The notes under the pieces were generated by a model. That model was not told the DNA's origin. It was given only the letters and a program-made list of their open reading frames with translations, and searched no databases. Positions 35,205 to 45,519 of a DNA stretch of 64,000 bases are shown piece after piece. Numbering within the stretch: the stretch's first letter is position 1; every line of letters starts with the position of its first letter. The stretch is from Erinaceus europaeus (lineage: Eukaryota > Chordata > Mammalia > Eulipotyphla > Erinaceidae), in the NCBI RefSeq assembly GCF_950295315.1, contig NC_080170.1:93604054-93668053 (forward strand), given 5' to 3'. The position numbers were made by a program, and so were the translations under genes.

Positions 35205-35419
35205 TTTGTGTGCTAATAGCCCCAAACTCCTGTTGGGTCACAACAAATTAAAACTAATATAAAGGAGATATGGAATTAAAACATTTTAATTTACATCCCT
35301 AGAGATGTAAATAGTAGTAGAGGTCAAGAGTCAATACAATAACATTATATAACAAAAAAACCTGTGTATCTAATTATATTAAACTGGCATAAAAATTTAT
35401 GCAAACCTAGGCCCCTCAA

Positions 35420-35557
35420 AATATTTCACTTGAAGTGTATACTGCTTTGTCATGTACACAGTCCAAGTTCAAGTCCACACTCCACCGCGTTGAAGGACAT
35501 TTCAGTGCTGTGGTCTCCTTCACTTTACTCCTGTGCCTCTACTTAAAAATAATGATG
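35420..35557 (+). mobile_element. SINE-D
   Basis: CTGCTTTGTCATGTACACAG, CAAGTTCAAGTCCACACTCC, TTTCAGTGCTGTGGTCTCC and TCTACTTAAAAATAATG tail. Confidence 0.8.
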
Positions 35558-35560
35558 CAA

Positions 35561-35984
35561 CTTCTGTCTATGAGTGAGATCATCCCATATTCATCCTTCT
35601 CTTTCTGACTTATCTCACTTAACATGATTCCTTCAAGCTCCATCCAAGATGAACGTGAAGAAGGTGAATTCACCATTTTTAATAGCTGTGTAGTAGTCCA
35701 TTCTGTATACATACTACAACTTACTCAGTCACTCATCTGTTGTTGGGTACCTGGGTTGCTTCTAGGTTTTGGCTATTACAAATTGTGCTGCTATGAAGGG
35801 AAAACACAAAGCAGAACTTGGACTAGAGTCAGTATATTACACCAAAGTAAAAGACTCTGGGATGGTGGTAAGGAAGGTTCAGGTCCTGGAACATGATGGC
35901 AGAGGAGGACCTAGTGGGGGATGAATTGTTATGTGAAAAACTGAGAAATGTTACACATATAAAAACTACTGTATTTAAAAAAAT
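35561..35984. mobile_element. L1 with inverted 5' part (twin-primed insertion)
   Basis: 35561-35797 is the end of L1 ORF2 and neighbouring sequence in - orientation; 35798-35984 is the L1 3' UTR in + orientation with an A-rich end. The unit is flanked by near-identical 13-mers (35548-35560 and 35985-35997, one mismatch), so it entered in one event. Confidence 0.88.
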
Positions 35985-36327
35985 AATAATCATGCAAAAA
36001 ACCCAAATAATTTAGCTCTACTATATATTACTACTAATCTAGGCTCAATCAATTCTGCCATGTTAAGAAAAAGATTCATCTCAGAGTGAGCAGACATCAG
36101 TAGAAAATATGCACTGGTATTTAATATAAAGTATCTGTAAGTGATACTATCTGACAAGTAGCAAAGATGTAGTCACCTTTTGAATGCAGAATAGTGGCGA
36201 TGTTTCAGCTATGGAAGAGGTGAGCAACAGGGTCTAGGCACATTTTTTTTATCCTGTCAGTTATAAACATTTCATTGAGTACCTATAAAGTTCTAAGAGT
36301 TGCACTAGGCACTATATAAAAATGTGT

Positions 36328-36434
36328 TTAGCACACATGGCAGAAGCACAAAGACAGGCGTAAGGATCCCGCTTCGAGCCCCCAGCTCCCCACCTGCAGT
36401 GGGGTGGCTTCACAGGTGGTGAAGCAGGTCTGTA
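36328..36434 (+). mobile_element. SINE-A, truncated at both ends
   Basis: GCACACATGGCAGAAGCACA through GGTGAAGCAGGTCTGTA; no body or tail. Confidence 0.85.
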
Positions 36435-36439
36435 TCACA

Positions 36440-37065
36440 GTCTCCTATGATACAGATGTTAACCTGTAGCTATAAGACAGCATGATACATACCATGGTAA
36501 AAGGAAGTGAAGGTGTGAGCGGAGGCTTTTGGCATAAATGTGGGCTATGGATGCTTGGCATCATATTCTCATTACTTTTCTGGAAGTTTTTTTTAAGTGC
36601 AACATAGAAAACAGGAAAATCCAAACTTAAATTCAGTCACACTGAGAGATAAATATCAAAATATTGCTAGAGCTGCTCAATGCTGTCAAGATAACAAGGG
36701 GGAATCCACAGGAGGAAGGGGAAAGAAATGGAATAAAGCAGCCAGCATTCACACATCTAAAGAATCAATACAGATATACTTAGTGAAGAAAGTTGTACTT
36801 TACAGTGGAAAAGCTATAGCCATTGTTTGCAATAACCAGGAGAAAACATTCCTTGGGGATCTCCTTTGAGCAGCAGACATAGAAGATGTAGAAAGCATAT
36901 AAAAGTGCTCAGAAATGGCAGTATTTCCAGAAGCAGTGTTTGTCGAGATGAAAAGAGGTTTTGTGAAGTTCTCTTCCTGGAAAACCTAATGTTTATAGTG
37001 AGACAGCCCAAAATGAACTATTAATAGCTTTAGTTAAATGATAGACCACACACACAAAAGAAAAA
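36440..37065. other. Intron, nothing recognised
   Basis: The 90-codon frame at 36597-36869 has no recognised homology or splice signals. Confidence 0.4.
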
Positions 37066-37069
37066 TGTT

Positions 37070-37640
37070 AATATATGACCATGACAATCTGTAAGTTTAT
37101 AGTATAAAAATAAGATTCTATAAGGAGTATCCACTCAAAATAAGTTATGAATGACAGAATAAGCAAATGCACTAATTTCTTATATAATATTTCTCAACAA
37201 ATCGCAAACAGAAATCCCTCCATGTGAAAAGGGAATCTGCAAAGCATTTATAGCTAAAACCATGCTTATTAATAAAAGAATAAATATCTTTCCCTAAGAT
37301 CAGTAATTAGGCAAGGTTTTTTTTTTTTTTTTTACAACTCTAATTTAGCATTGTATTAGAGAATTCTAGACAATGGTAGAATAAAGAGATAAAAGGAAAT
37401 CAAATTTCAAAGAAAGAGAAAACATTTTATTCTATAATGTAATAGTCTGTACACAAAATCATGTTGGGACCTATTTTTAAAAAGTTACAGAACAAATGAC
37501 ATGAGCTTAGAAAAGTTACAGGGCACAAATCAGTATAAAGAAATCAACTATTTTGACATACTTGCAGCAAATAATTTGAAATTGAGTTAACAATATCTGT
37601 AAATTTGATAGCAAGGGACTACAAAGTATTGACTGTATTT
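37070..37640 (+). mobile_element. Old L1 ORF2 fragment
   Basis: ATTGTATTAGAGAATTCTAG, AGATAAAAGGAAATCAAATT, then AATCAGTATAAAGAAATCAA are sense L1 ORF2 phrases with many stops and a T17 interruption at 37318. Confidence 0.6.
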
Positions 37641-37737
37641 AACTATAGAATTAAGACTAAAACTTGTTTGATAACTTGAATATAAATGTCCTGGAGTAGA
37701 GCACATACCATATTATGTGAGGGGATCAGTAACTACT

Positions 37738-37855
37738 TTTTCTCCTTTTCTTTTTTTCTATGGGGGGGAGGGGATACAGCTCTTCGCCACCATTTGTGAA
37801 GTTTGTTTTTTGCAAATCAGGTCTGAGAGTTTGAACCCAGATCCCCTCAGATAGT
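37738..37855 (-). mobile_element. SINE-B, short and diverged
   Basis: CCACCATTTGTGAAGTTTGT core and TTTGAACCCAGATCCCCTCA; body largely lost. Confidence 0.6.
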
Positions 37856-37914
37856 AAGGCCCAAATAAGGCAGATCCCAAAAAGCTAATTCTGGGTGGGT
37901 TCAACAAATGACAC

Positions 37915-38640
37915 TCACTGCTTAGACAACTGAGAGATAGTCTAAGGCCATAGGATAAAGAGAGAACTACAAAAGTTGAACAAGAACGAGAGACTGACTC
38001 ACTTAATAATAATCCTATTGGTCAATATCACTCCACCTCATCATCTGGAGCCATAGAAGCACTTAATTTGAATTAATTATTTTTAAATAGTATAAGATAG
38101 TCATTTCATCCTTTTGCTTGTGGTTGTCAAGTTTTCCCTGTACCACTTATTGAAGAAAATGTACTTTCCCCGTTGTATATGCTTTAATCCTTAATTGTAA
38201 ATTAATCAGAAGGTATGTGTATTTGTAATTTTGATAGACACTGACAAATTATCTCTAACAGACCTTTTGTGCTAGAATTTAGTCATTCTGTCAACTATTC
38301 CAAGGGCATTTGAACAAGTACATTCTGTCTTTAGAGAGTACGGAGTTCGACCTGGTGAGGTCTTTCCTAACACATGGTAACAACCATGTTAGATGGCACA
38401 TCATCCAACATAGTTACAGATACTAGATACAGGTTAGGGTTTAGGGTACTGGGCACAGGTGTAAATGTATCCAGAAGCAAGGGGCAATTATATAATTCAA
38501 AGTAATAGTACCAGTAGTCCTTGGTGATTAGACTTAGACCTAATAAACCTGGAATCCTAGCTGAAGTAACTAAAGAAGGCACCATGCATTCTCTAATCGA
38601 TTAGACTTAAACTAAATTAGCTTGGCAATCTAGCCAAGCA
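37915..38640 (+). repeat. Family R fragments, out of order
   Basis: 37915-38050 matches the complement of about 20280-20410, and 38335-38640 matches the complement of about 20490-20775. Both are + but in reversed relative order. The stretch between them has L1-like phrases (CAAGTTTTCCCTGTACCACT). Confidence 0.6.
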
Positions 38641-38649
38641 GTCTAGCCA

Positions 38650-39100
38650 TAGATACACACAGTGTGTGTCCAGTCTCTAGAGCTACTGAAATAAGGTGTT
38701 TATGAGAAGAAAGGGACCCTTCAGGCAGACACCTCCACAGCCTGGACCTAGTCAGAGAAATCATGCCCTAGCCTACCACCTTGTTTCTGGATCTCTGTTC
38801 CCTTGGATGTGTGTATGCTAATTTTTATAGAATAAATGGAGTCTTCCACATCTCTCTTTCTGCGTTTATTTGTGTACATATGTGTATATGTGTGTATGTT
38901 TGTATTTGTGTACATATGCATTAAACTGACTTCACACCACCTTAAAATAGCCTATAAGAGGAATTACAAAGTTTAAATGCAACCAATTAAAAAGTATTTG
39001 TATGCATACTAAGTGCTGTTAAGTACCATATAATAAGCTTGAAATGAATGGCCACTATATGACATTCCACATAGTAAGAAATAAAGGAATTATACTGTAT
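38650..39100. other. Intron, nothing recognised
   Basis: It contains a GTGTATATGTGTGTATG-type run near 38873-38915 and no exon. Confidence 0.4.
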
Positions 39101-39109
39101 TTTCTTTTA

Positions 39110-39303
39110 CCTCTTTTTTCCATCTTTCTTTCTTTCTCTCTTTTGGATAGAGACAGAAAGAAATTGAGAGGGGGAATATTAAGAGGGAGAGAGACAGAGA
39201 GACACCTGCAGCAATGTTTTACCCTCCACAAGTGGGGACTAGGAACTTGAACCAGAGCATTGTAATGTGTGTGCTCAGCCAGGTGCACCACCACCCGGTC
39301 TCG
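39110..39303 (-). mobile_element. SINE-B
   Basis: TTTTGGATAGAGACAGAAAG, CACCTGCAGCAATG, CACCACCACCCGGTCTC head complement. Confidence 0.88.
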
Positions 39304-39704
39304 TGATACTGTTTTCTGTCGTGGTGGTTATCATTCTTGACTGCATACTGAAGAGCTTTAATAAATACTGATGTCAAGTCCCATCCTACACAATTAAATT
39401 AGAACTTCATAGTTTTTAAGTATTCAATGTTCTTCAATATTTTGAATGCTCACCAGGTGATTTTAATAATATACATTCAACTTTGACATTTCTTCCCCAC
39501 CCCATATTTCTTTCTTCCTCCTCTTCATTATTTTAATGAAGGGAATAATATTGTGTAGTAAGTAGTTGTGATGAATCTAGAGAAGATTCTGAACTAGAAG
39601 CAATAAAATGAGTAGGTTGTAAGAAATCAATCAAGAGATGATAAAATCTTTTGCAAAGGGTGATGAATTGATACTAGTACAAAGTTTAGATTTAAAAGGT
39701 AGCT

Positions 39705-39880
39705 TAGGGTGGCAGGGGTAGGTAGCATAATGGTTGTGAAGAAAAACAAAACAAACAAAACAAAACAAAAAAACCCTCTCATGTCTGAGGCTCCCAAGTC
39801 CCAGGTTCAGTGTCATGCACCACCATAAACCAGAGCTGATCAATGCTCTGGTAAACAAAACAAAACAAAACAAAGATAGC
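39705..39880 (+). mobile_element. SINE-C with internal CAAAA expansion
   Basis: GGTAGCATAATGGTTGTG head, then a run of CAAAA units where TGCAAAGAGA normally stands, then CTCTCATGTCTGAGGCTCCC and a second (CAAAA)n at the 3' end. Confidence 0.88.
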
Positions 39881-40174
39881 TTAGTGGAGAAATCTACATT
39901 GCTTGGTAGGATTGAGAGTAATGGTGAGCCAAGTGTAGCTTATCTTAGATGTGTGGATGTTTAGTAATATTACTCATCAGAAGAAAGAGTGAACTAACTA
40001 GAAAGTACAAGTTGAGAGTGGGTGTAGGTGTTAATAATGAATTGCCAGAAATTGCCAAGATGATATCAAGGAACATTTGGATCTCAGGATAGAAGGAAAA
40101 AATTCCACCTTCTTCACATTTATGCAAGTCATTCTACTTGTAAAAATTTTCAGCAGCCAGCTGGCATTACTCTT

Positions 40175-40470
40175 GGTAAAAAATATTTATTGATTTATTT
40201 TTTTTTTCAGTTAAAAATATAGGTAGGTATTTGTTTTGACACCAGGGTTATCATTGGAGTTCAGTACGTACATGACAACTCCATTACTCTCTGTGGCCAT
40301 TTTTTAAAATCTTTTTTAATGATAGAGAGAGAGAGGAGGAGGGGAGAGAAGGAGAGAGAAAGAGAAATATCTGTGGTATTGCTCTACCACTTGTGAAGTT
40401 TCTACTCTAGTCCTCAGATAGGGACTTGAGGCTTGAATTCGGATCCTCACACATAGTAATGTGTGCACTT
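40175..40470 (-). mobile_element. SINE-B, long form
   Basis: CACCAGGGTTATCATTGGAG, purine body, CACTTGTGAAGTTTCTACTC and GTAATGTGTGCAC head region. Confidence 0.8.
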
Positions 40471-40620
40471 TATTTATTTATTTATTTATCATGATAGAGA
40501 ATAAGAGAGAGATCAGGACACTGCTCAGCTCCGGCATACAATGTCACCAGGCATTGAGGCTGTGACCTCTGTGGCCTTAGGTATGCAAATTATCTGTCTC
40601 CCTGACCCTAACCCAGCTCT
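40471..40620 (-). mobile_element. SINE-C
   Basis: TTTATTTATTTATTTATCAT, CACTGCTCAGCTCCGGCATA, GGCCTTAGGTATGCAAATTA. It abuts the SINE-B before it. Confidence 0.75.
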
Positions 40621-40869
40621 TAATCACTCAGAACCTCAATTTATGAAGTAGGATACTCACAAGAGCAAAATAAAGTTTCATTCCCAGAGAATCTAGACCT
40701 TCACCATGATGGTGACTGTAGCACAGTGAAAATGAAGCAGATCCCTAACCAAATTTACGTTCCATGGGAGTGAGCCTGCACCTGAGTGCTGAGGCCTACA
40801 TTGCTCTTTGTCTTCTCTCTGTGTGCTTTGTCAACACTTAATCATTTTATTATATTAATTAGCACATCA

Positions 40870-41160
40870 AAGTATTCACTCCTAGGGAAAGAGAGAGACA
40901 GGCTGGGAGTATGGATCTAGCTGCCAATGCCCATGTTCAGCAGGGAAGAAATTACAGAAGCCCTTCTGCACCTTCTTTCCACGTTCTGCACCCCATAATG
41001 ACCCTGGCTCTATACTTCCAGAGGGTCAAAGAATAGGAAAGCTTTCAAGGAAGGGGATTGGATACAGAGTTCTGGTGGTGGGAATTACATGGAATTGTAC
41101 CCTTCTTATCCTATGGTCTTGTCAGTACTTTCATTTTATAAATAAGTAAATAAACAAAGT
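40870..41160 (+). repeat. Family R 3' end with A-rich tail
   Basis: GACAGGCTGGGAGTATGGAT, CTGCACCCCATAATGACCCT, GAGTTCTGGTGGTGGGAATT and ATAAATAAGTAAATAAAC tail. It lies about 600 bp before the fourth exon. Confidence 0.8.
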
Positions 41161-41744
41161 ATTCACCCGAGAAGTGTTTCCTTTTTTCAGAAAGAACTGC
41201 TCCCTCTTTCCCTAGCTATGCCTCTGAGGACAAGGCAGTGACTGGACAAGGCAGGGTTAGGGACATAGTTAAGGTCAGTCTGCCCTTAAAACTTCATTGA
41301 AACTCAGACCCAGAACTTTAATTAGACTGTAAATCACTAATACCCCCAATAAAGAAAAAAAATTTTTTTTTGAATTAAATTGAACTATTGCTGAAAGTCA
41401 GAATTCATTCCAGATACAAATCTGCAAGCAGGGGATAAAAGTCTTCAGAGAGAGAAAATGAGGACTGTGAAGATAGTGTTTAATACCATAACACCCTGAA
41501 ATTGTTCATAAGATATTTGCTTTGTAGTGCTTCAACAAACAATTGGATTTTTTTATCCTGTCCAGTCCTTTCTAGTATAAACATTGAGACAGATTATCTA
41601 AATTGAAAGAAACCTACCTTTTAAGTAAGTATTGGTTAGAATATACTATTGAACCTCTGAGAAAATGAACACTAAATCATTGTAATTTGTCAATTGAAAG
41701 TTGCTTTTACTTACTTTTGCCTCATGATTTTTCTTCTATAAAAG

Positions 41745-41810
41745 TTGCTTCAGTTTATACCAGCAAGGGCCAAGGATTTCACTGCCACCTGTCAAACATC
41801 AGTAACTAAG
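41745..41810 (+). CDS. MORC1: MORC1 coding exon (short linker exon)
   Basis: A short phase 0/0 exon with a strong AAG/GTAAGT donor. From 41745 it reads 22 codons, LLQFIPARAKDFTATCQTSV then TK. The QFIP start matches the mammalian MORC1 linker just after the QQPQ that ends the previous exon. The acceptor is ambiguous. AAAAG at 41740-41744 keeps LLQ, while CAG at 41751-41753 would start at FIP with 19 codons; both keep the frame. The pyrimidine tract TTTTTCTTCT lies just upstream of the first site. Divergence is high, as in the rest of this linker. Confidence 0.8.
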
Positions 41811-41939
41811 GTAAGTCATTAAATGTAGAATTGAACCTTTTGAGTCTTGTATCCCAAAGAAGTGACAAGACCCAAAAGAACCAAGTGCTGTCACAGTTTA
41901 TGAAGCTTAGAAAGTAACGTGTCAATAGATATTTTTATT

Positions 41940-42113
41940 TTATTTGTTTTAGTTTTTATAAGATAGAAAGATCAAGATAGGGAGCAAAAAGAGAGAGGAA
42001 AAGCAACCCTAGCATCAATGCTTCTTTCAATGCACTGGGGGCAGGACTTGACCTTGTGTTGCACACATGGCAAAGCAGCGCGCTATCCAGGTCAACTATT
42101 TTGCTGGCCCTCA
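41940..42113 (-). mobile_element. SINE-D
   Basis: TTTTATAAGATAGAAAGATC, purine body, GCATCAATGCTTCTTTCAAT and GCACACATGGCAAAGCAGCG head complement. Confidence 0.7.
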
Positions 42114-42577
42114 GCAAATATTTTTGACTGCCACTAATTTCTCTTATTAGAGGGAAAACTCAGAAAGGGAAACATAAACAAGAAAAATTTAAAGCATTCA
42201 TCTTAACTGGAGATAGTAATCATGTAAATTATTTTAATATATTTCCATTATTTCAAAATTCATTCTATAGGGGAAATTATAATATAATGAAGAGATATTA
42301 ATATTACCTATGCATATATATTTGCCTGGAAATATATTGAATATGCAAATTCTTCATTGTTCCTTGTGTTTGCTGAATGTCAAGTTACATTATGTACTTT
42401 AAATATCTATTACTTGAAATTCAGAGGAAAAATTTAGAGTTTTTGGAGCTTTTCAGTTATATAAATCATACATGTAAAAAAATGAACAATTGTTATTATT
42501 ACTTGGTGTCACCAGGTTCTTGTATTATGACATTTCACTGTCCCCAAGACAAGTTATTTTTTGACATTTTATGCTGT

Positions 42578-42705
42578 TTATTTATTTTGGATAGAGACAG
42601 AGAAACCGAAAGGGGAGGGGAGATAGAGAAGGAGAGAAAAAGAGAGACAGACACCTGCAGACCTGCTTCAGCATTTGCGAAGCTTCCCCTCTGCAGGTGG
42701 GGAGA
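42578..42705 (-). mobile_element. SINE-A/B, head missing
   Basis: TTTATTTTGGATAGAGACAG, CACCTGCAGACCTGCTTCAG and CTCTGCAGGTGGGGAG; the tRNA part is absent. Confidence 0.8.
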
Positions 42706-42831
42706 CACTTTTTTATTCAAATAGAGAGGTAGAAATACTACCACACTGGAGCTTCCCCTGATGCTGTTATTGTACTCTTGTGGGGTACTAGACTTGGTCC
42801 TGGTTTAAACCTCTTAAAAATACAAATAATT

Positions 42832-43152
42832 GGGAGTCGGGCGGTAGCGCAGCGGATTAAGTGCAAGTGGTGCAAAGCACAAGGACCGGCGTAAGGATCC
42901 CAGTTCAAGCCCCCAGCTCCCCACCTGCAGGGGAGTCGTTTCACAGGTGTGAAGCAGGTCTCCAGGTGTCTATCTTTCTCTCCCCCTCTCTGTCTTCCCT
43001 TCCTCTCTGTCCTATCCAACAACAACGGCATTAATAACAGCAATAATAATAATAACAACAAGGGCAACAAAAACTGGGGGGAAAACAGCCTCCAGGAGCA
43101 GTGGATTCGCAGTGTCGGCACCAAGTCCCAGCAATAACTCTGGAGGCAAATA
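42832..43152 (+). mobile_element. SINE-A, long form, young
   Basis: GGGAGTCGGGCGGTAGCGCA head with intact CpGs, T/C body, CAACAAGGGCAACAAAA, then the AGCAGTGGATTCGCAGTG unit and CTCTGGAGGCAAA end. It lies 131 bp before the large linker exon. Confidence 0.95.
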
Positions 43153-43283
43153 TATATATACAAATAATTTAAAATGCATATACTAGTACTATAAAGTTAT
43201 GAGGGAAACAGTAACTAGTAACTATAAATAACCTAGCTACTGAAAAAAATGTAAATTAAAAAATATGTTCTTTGTTATTTAAG

Positions 43284-43526
43284 GAAACTATCAAAGGTAA
43301 AAAAATCAGGCCTCCAAGTAAGGACTTGAAGCGTGAGTCTCTTGCATCCTGTGAGCTTTTGATAAATCACAGAGGCCAGAGAAGAAACACAGAAGAGATG
43401 GACTCTGATATAGAATATGTTTCAGAGACAAATGTGACCAAGTCTATGAAGAAAAAAGTGAAACTTCAACAACAGAGACATTCAGCAACTTTGCCAGAAA
43501 ACATCAAGCTAGCTGGGAGTCCCCAG
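43284..43526 (+). CDS. MORC1: MORC1 coding exon (large basic linker exon)
   Basis: The exon is exactly 81 codons in phase 0/0 between a TTTAAG acceptor and a CAG/GTGCCA donor; the donor is weak beyond GT. The peptide includes KDLKRESLASCELLINHRGQ, RRNTEEMDSDIEYVSETN and LQQQRHSATLPENIKLAG. The GQ(K/R)RN.EE.DSD.EY.SET block and the PEN.KLA end are what I recall from MORC1. The segment is basic, with an acidic patch, and is predicted to be disordered; a nuclear-localisation role for the GQRRN and KSMKKKVK clusters is inference. The exon lies between a + strand SINE-A (42832-43152) and a - strand SINE-A (44218-44522). The frame runs on past the donor only a few codons' worth of intron, so the exon end is set by the donor and homology. 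Confidence 0.92.
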
Positions 43527-43709
43527 GTGCCATTTTCTTTCTTATTCATGAAGTATGCAGTAATTCACTTGTTTCAGAAATATCATCCAGTAAAAATTTG
43601 CTTCGTGTTCACATTTTAGAAACACACTAATTATAGTCTACACATTGTAATCTGAGCTTCCTGGGCAAAGCCCCAATTTTTATTTTTTCTTCTATGCTCT
43701 ATTTGAAGC

Positions 43710-43790
43710 AGAAGTCAGACTGCTAATACCAGCCCATCAGTACAGGGGATGGAGATTTCAGCCAACTAAGGTGTCCCTGAAAATACCTGG
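43710..43790 (+). pseudogene. Decayed MORC1 exon, frameshifted and probably skipped
   Basis: This block sits 184 bp after the previous exon, behind a good pyrimidine tract (TTTTTATTTTTTCTTCTATG). Read from 43710 it starts RSQTAN, and from 43750 in another frame it reads WRFQPTKVSLK. Both match successive parts of the MORC1 exon I recall after the KLA..SQ segment (RSQIAN...WRAQPTEGCLK). The two parts lie in different frames, with about ten extra bases between them and one base missing near the end. The only nearby AG acceptor leads in phase 0 to KSDC and a stop. The exon before it ends in phase 0 and the one after (48875) starts in phase 0, so skipping would keep the protein frame. A real splice change or an assembly indel could both explain it. 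Confidence 0.55.
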
Positions 43791-43824
43791 GTGAGGGAAG
43801 AATTTTGAATCTGTATTTAAGAGA

Positions 43825-43985
43825 TACAAATAGCTCATTTGGATAGTGTGCTGCTTGGCCATGTGTATTACCCAACTTCAAGCTCAGTGCCCACTACACT
43901 GAAAAAAGCTTCAGTGCTGCAATCTCTTTCTTTCTCTCTCTGCTGATTAGCTTCTCTTGCTCTATCTAAAAATAAAATAAAAGTA
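43825..43985 (+). mobile_element. SINE-D
   Basis: ATAGCTCATTTGGATAGTGT head, CCAACTTCAAGCTCAGTGCC, AAGCTTCAGTGCTGCAATCT and AAATAAAATAAAAG tail. It begins about 35 bp after the decayed exon. Confidence 0.85.
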
Positions 43986-44217
43986 AAGCCTTACTCTTGA
44001 GGTTTCTGTATATAATGTTTTATGGTAAACATGCAAAGTTGAATTCCATATAGGTAGGCACCCCTAGAGGAAAGTCCTGGGAAAAAAATAAGAATACATT
44101 CTAAACTTGTTTTACATGTTTAAAATACAACTAACTGTTGAGATTGATTTTAATAGATATAACACTCCAGAATTTTCAGATGATCATGTATGTACTGATT
44201 CATTCTTAGTGTGTCAC

Positions 44218-44522
44218 ATTTATTTATTTATTTATTTATTTTTGATTTTTTTGTTTACTTATTTTCCCTTTTGTTGCCCTTGTTGTTGTAGTTATTATTG
44301 TTGTTGTTATTAATGCCATCATTGTTAGATAGGCTAGAGAGAAATGGAGAGAGGAGGGGAAGGCAGAAAGTGGGGAGAGAAAGACACCTGCAGACCTGCT
44401 TCACCACCTTTGAAGCAGCTCCCCTGCAGTTGAGGAGTTGGGGGTTCAAACCCGTATCCTTAAGCCAGTCCTTGAGCTTTGCACCACGTGTGCTTAACCT
44501 GCTGCGCTACTGCCTGACTCCC
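44218..44522 (-). mobile_element. SINE-A
   Basis: TTTATTTATTTATTTATTTT, TTTTGTTGCCCTTGTTGTTG, CACCTGCAGACCTGCTTCAC and CTGCGCTACTGCCTGACTCC. Confidence 0.93.
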
Positions 44523-44524
44523 TC

Positions 44525-44528
44525 ACAT

Positions 44529-44567
<39 letters not shown>

Positions 44568-44685
44568 TCTCAGAGCACTGTTCATCTCTGTCTTATGGTG
44601 GTGCAGGGGATTGAACCTGGAACTTTGGAACTTCAGGCCTGAGAGTCTCTTGGTAGAATCATTCTGCTATCTCCCCTGCACATCA
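44525..44685 (-). mobile_element. SINE-C
   Basis: A (TTTA)n run at 44528-44567, then CAGAGCACTGTTCATCTCTG, GGATTGAACCTGGAACTTTG and TAGAATCATTCTGCTATCTC. Confidence 0.9.
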
Positions 44686-44811
44686 CCTTGATTTCTTTGT
44701 GAGAATTTGTCCTCAGACTCAGTTTGCAGTAACTACCCTACAATAATAACTCCTACAACTGGATGATCAATTACCCTCTGCTAGTTTCAGTCCTAAGGAT
44801 TATCAGTAAAG

Positions 44812-45065
44812 GGAGGCTGGGCACTGGGTTAAGCGCACATAGTATGAAGTACAAGGACCTGTGCAGGAATCCTGGTTTGAGACCCCGGGTTGCCCCCTGA
44901 AAGGGGCCACTTCACAAGTGATGAATAGGTCTATAGGTGTCTATCTTTTTCTTCTCCTCTCTGTCCTATCCTTAAAAAAAATGGAAAAAATGGCCTCTAA
45001 GAACAGTGGATTTGTAGTGCTGGCACAAAGCCCCAGCGATAACTTTGGAGGCAAAAATAAATAAT
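44812..45065 (+). mobile_element. SINE-A, shortened body
   Basis: GAGGCTGGGCACTGGGTTAA head, CACATAGTATGAAGTACAAG, AATGGAAAAAATGGCCTCTA and the GGAGGCAAAAATAAATAA end. Confidence 0.85.
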
Positions 45066-45282
45066 TAAATATTATAAGTAATCTTCCACTGATATTTTAA
45101 ATCTTTTGTAGGCCCAGATTTGTTGCCTAATTTATCTGTCTTAATCATCAAATCTAATTTCAAATGCCTTTTTATTGTTTCTACAAAGAAAAATCGTACT
45201 TAAAGGATGATTAAAGGGCGATTGTGTATATTATTCAAATGAAGTGCCATACAATAATAAAGCAATAAATACAAATTTTTTT

Positions 45283-45518
45283 TAGCTTTATTTTATTTGG
45301 TAGTACAGAGAGAAGTTAAGGCACAAAAAGGACGTAGGGGTAGAGAGGGGGAGAGAAAAACAGAAAGAGAGAGAGAGACGTAGACAGACAGACTTGCAGC
45401 ACTGCTTCACTACTTCGCTACTTGTGAAGTTTTCCCTTGGCAGGTGGGAGAAGGCTTGAACATGGGTCCTTGTGCTTGGCAATATGTACACTTAACCAGA
45501 CGTACCTCATCCAACCCC
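45283..45518 (-). mobile_element. SINE-B
   Basis: TTTATTTTATTTGGTAGTAC, purine body, CACTTGTGAAGTTTTCCC variant and a diverged head complement. Confidence 0.75.
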
Positions 45519-45519
45519 T

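Larger units (their letters stand above)
34756..35245 (-). mobile_element. Solo LTR of an endogenous retrovirus, probably class II-like
   Basis: 490 bp bounded by TGTT...AACA and flanked by the same 6-mer AATTAA (34750-34755 and 35246-35251). On the - strand, U3 carries a full TGACGTCA site (35197-35204), a TATAAAAG box (35158-35165) and an AATAAA signal about 300 bp further on (34850-34855), in the order an LTR should have. A 6-bp duplication fits ERVK-type elements. No internal retroviral genes are present; recombination between two LTRs would leave this state. It is antisense to MORC1. Confidence 0.85.

Noticed and set aside
35561..35984. Two independent L1 insertions in opposite directions
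   Set aside because: One target duplication surrounds both parts, so a single inverted insertion explains it.
42832..42910. tRNA-like A and B boxes
   Set aside because: These are SINE heads repeated across the window, not tRNA genes; no cloverleaf can be supported.
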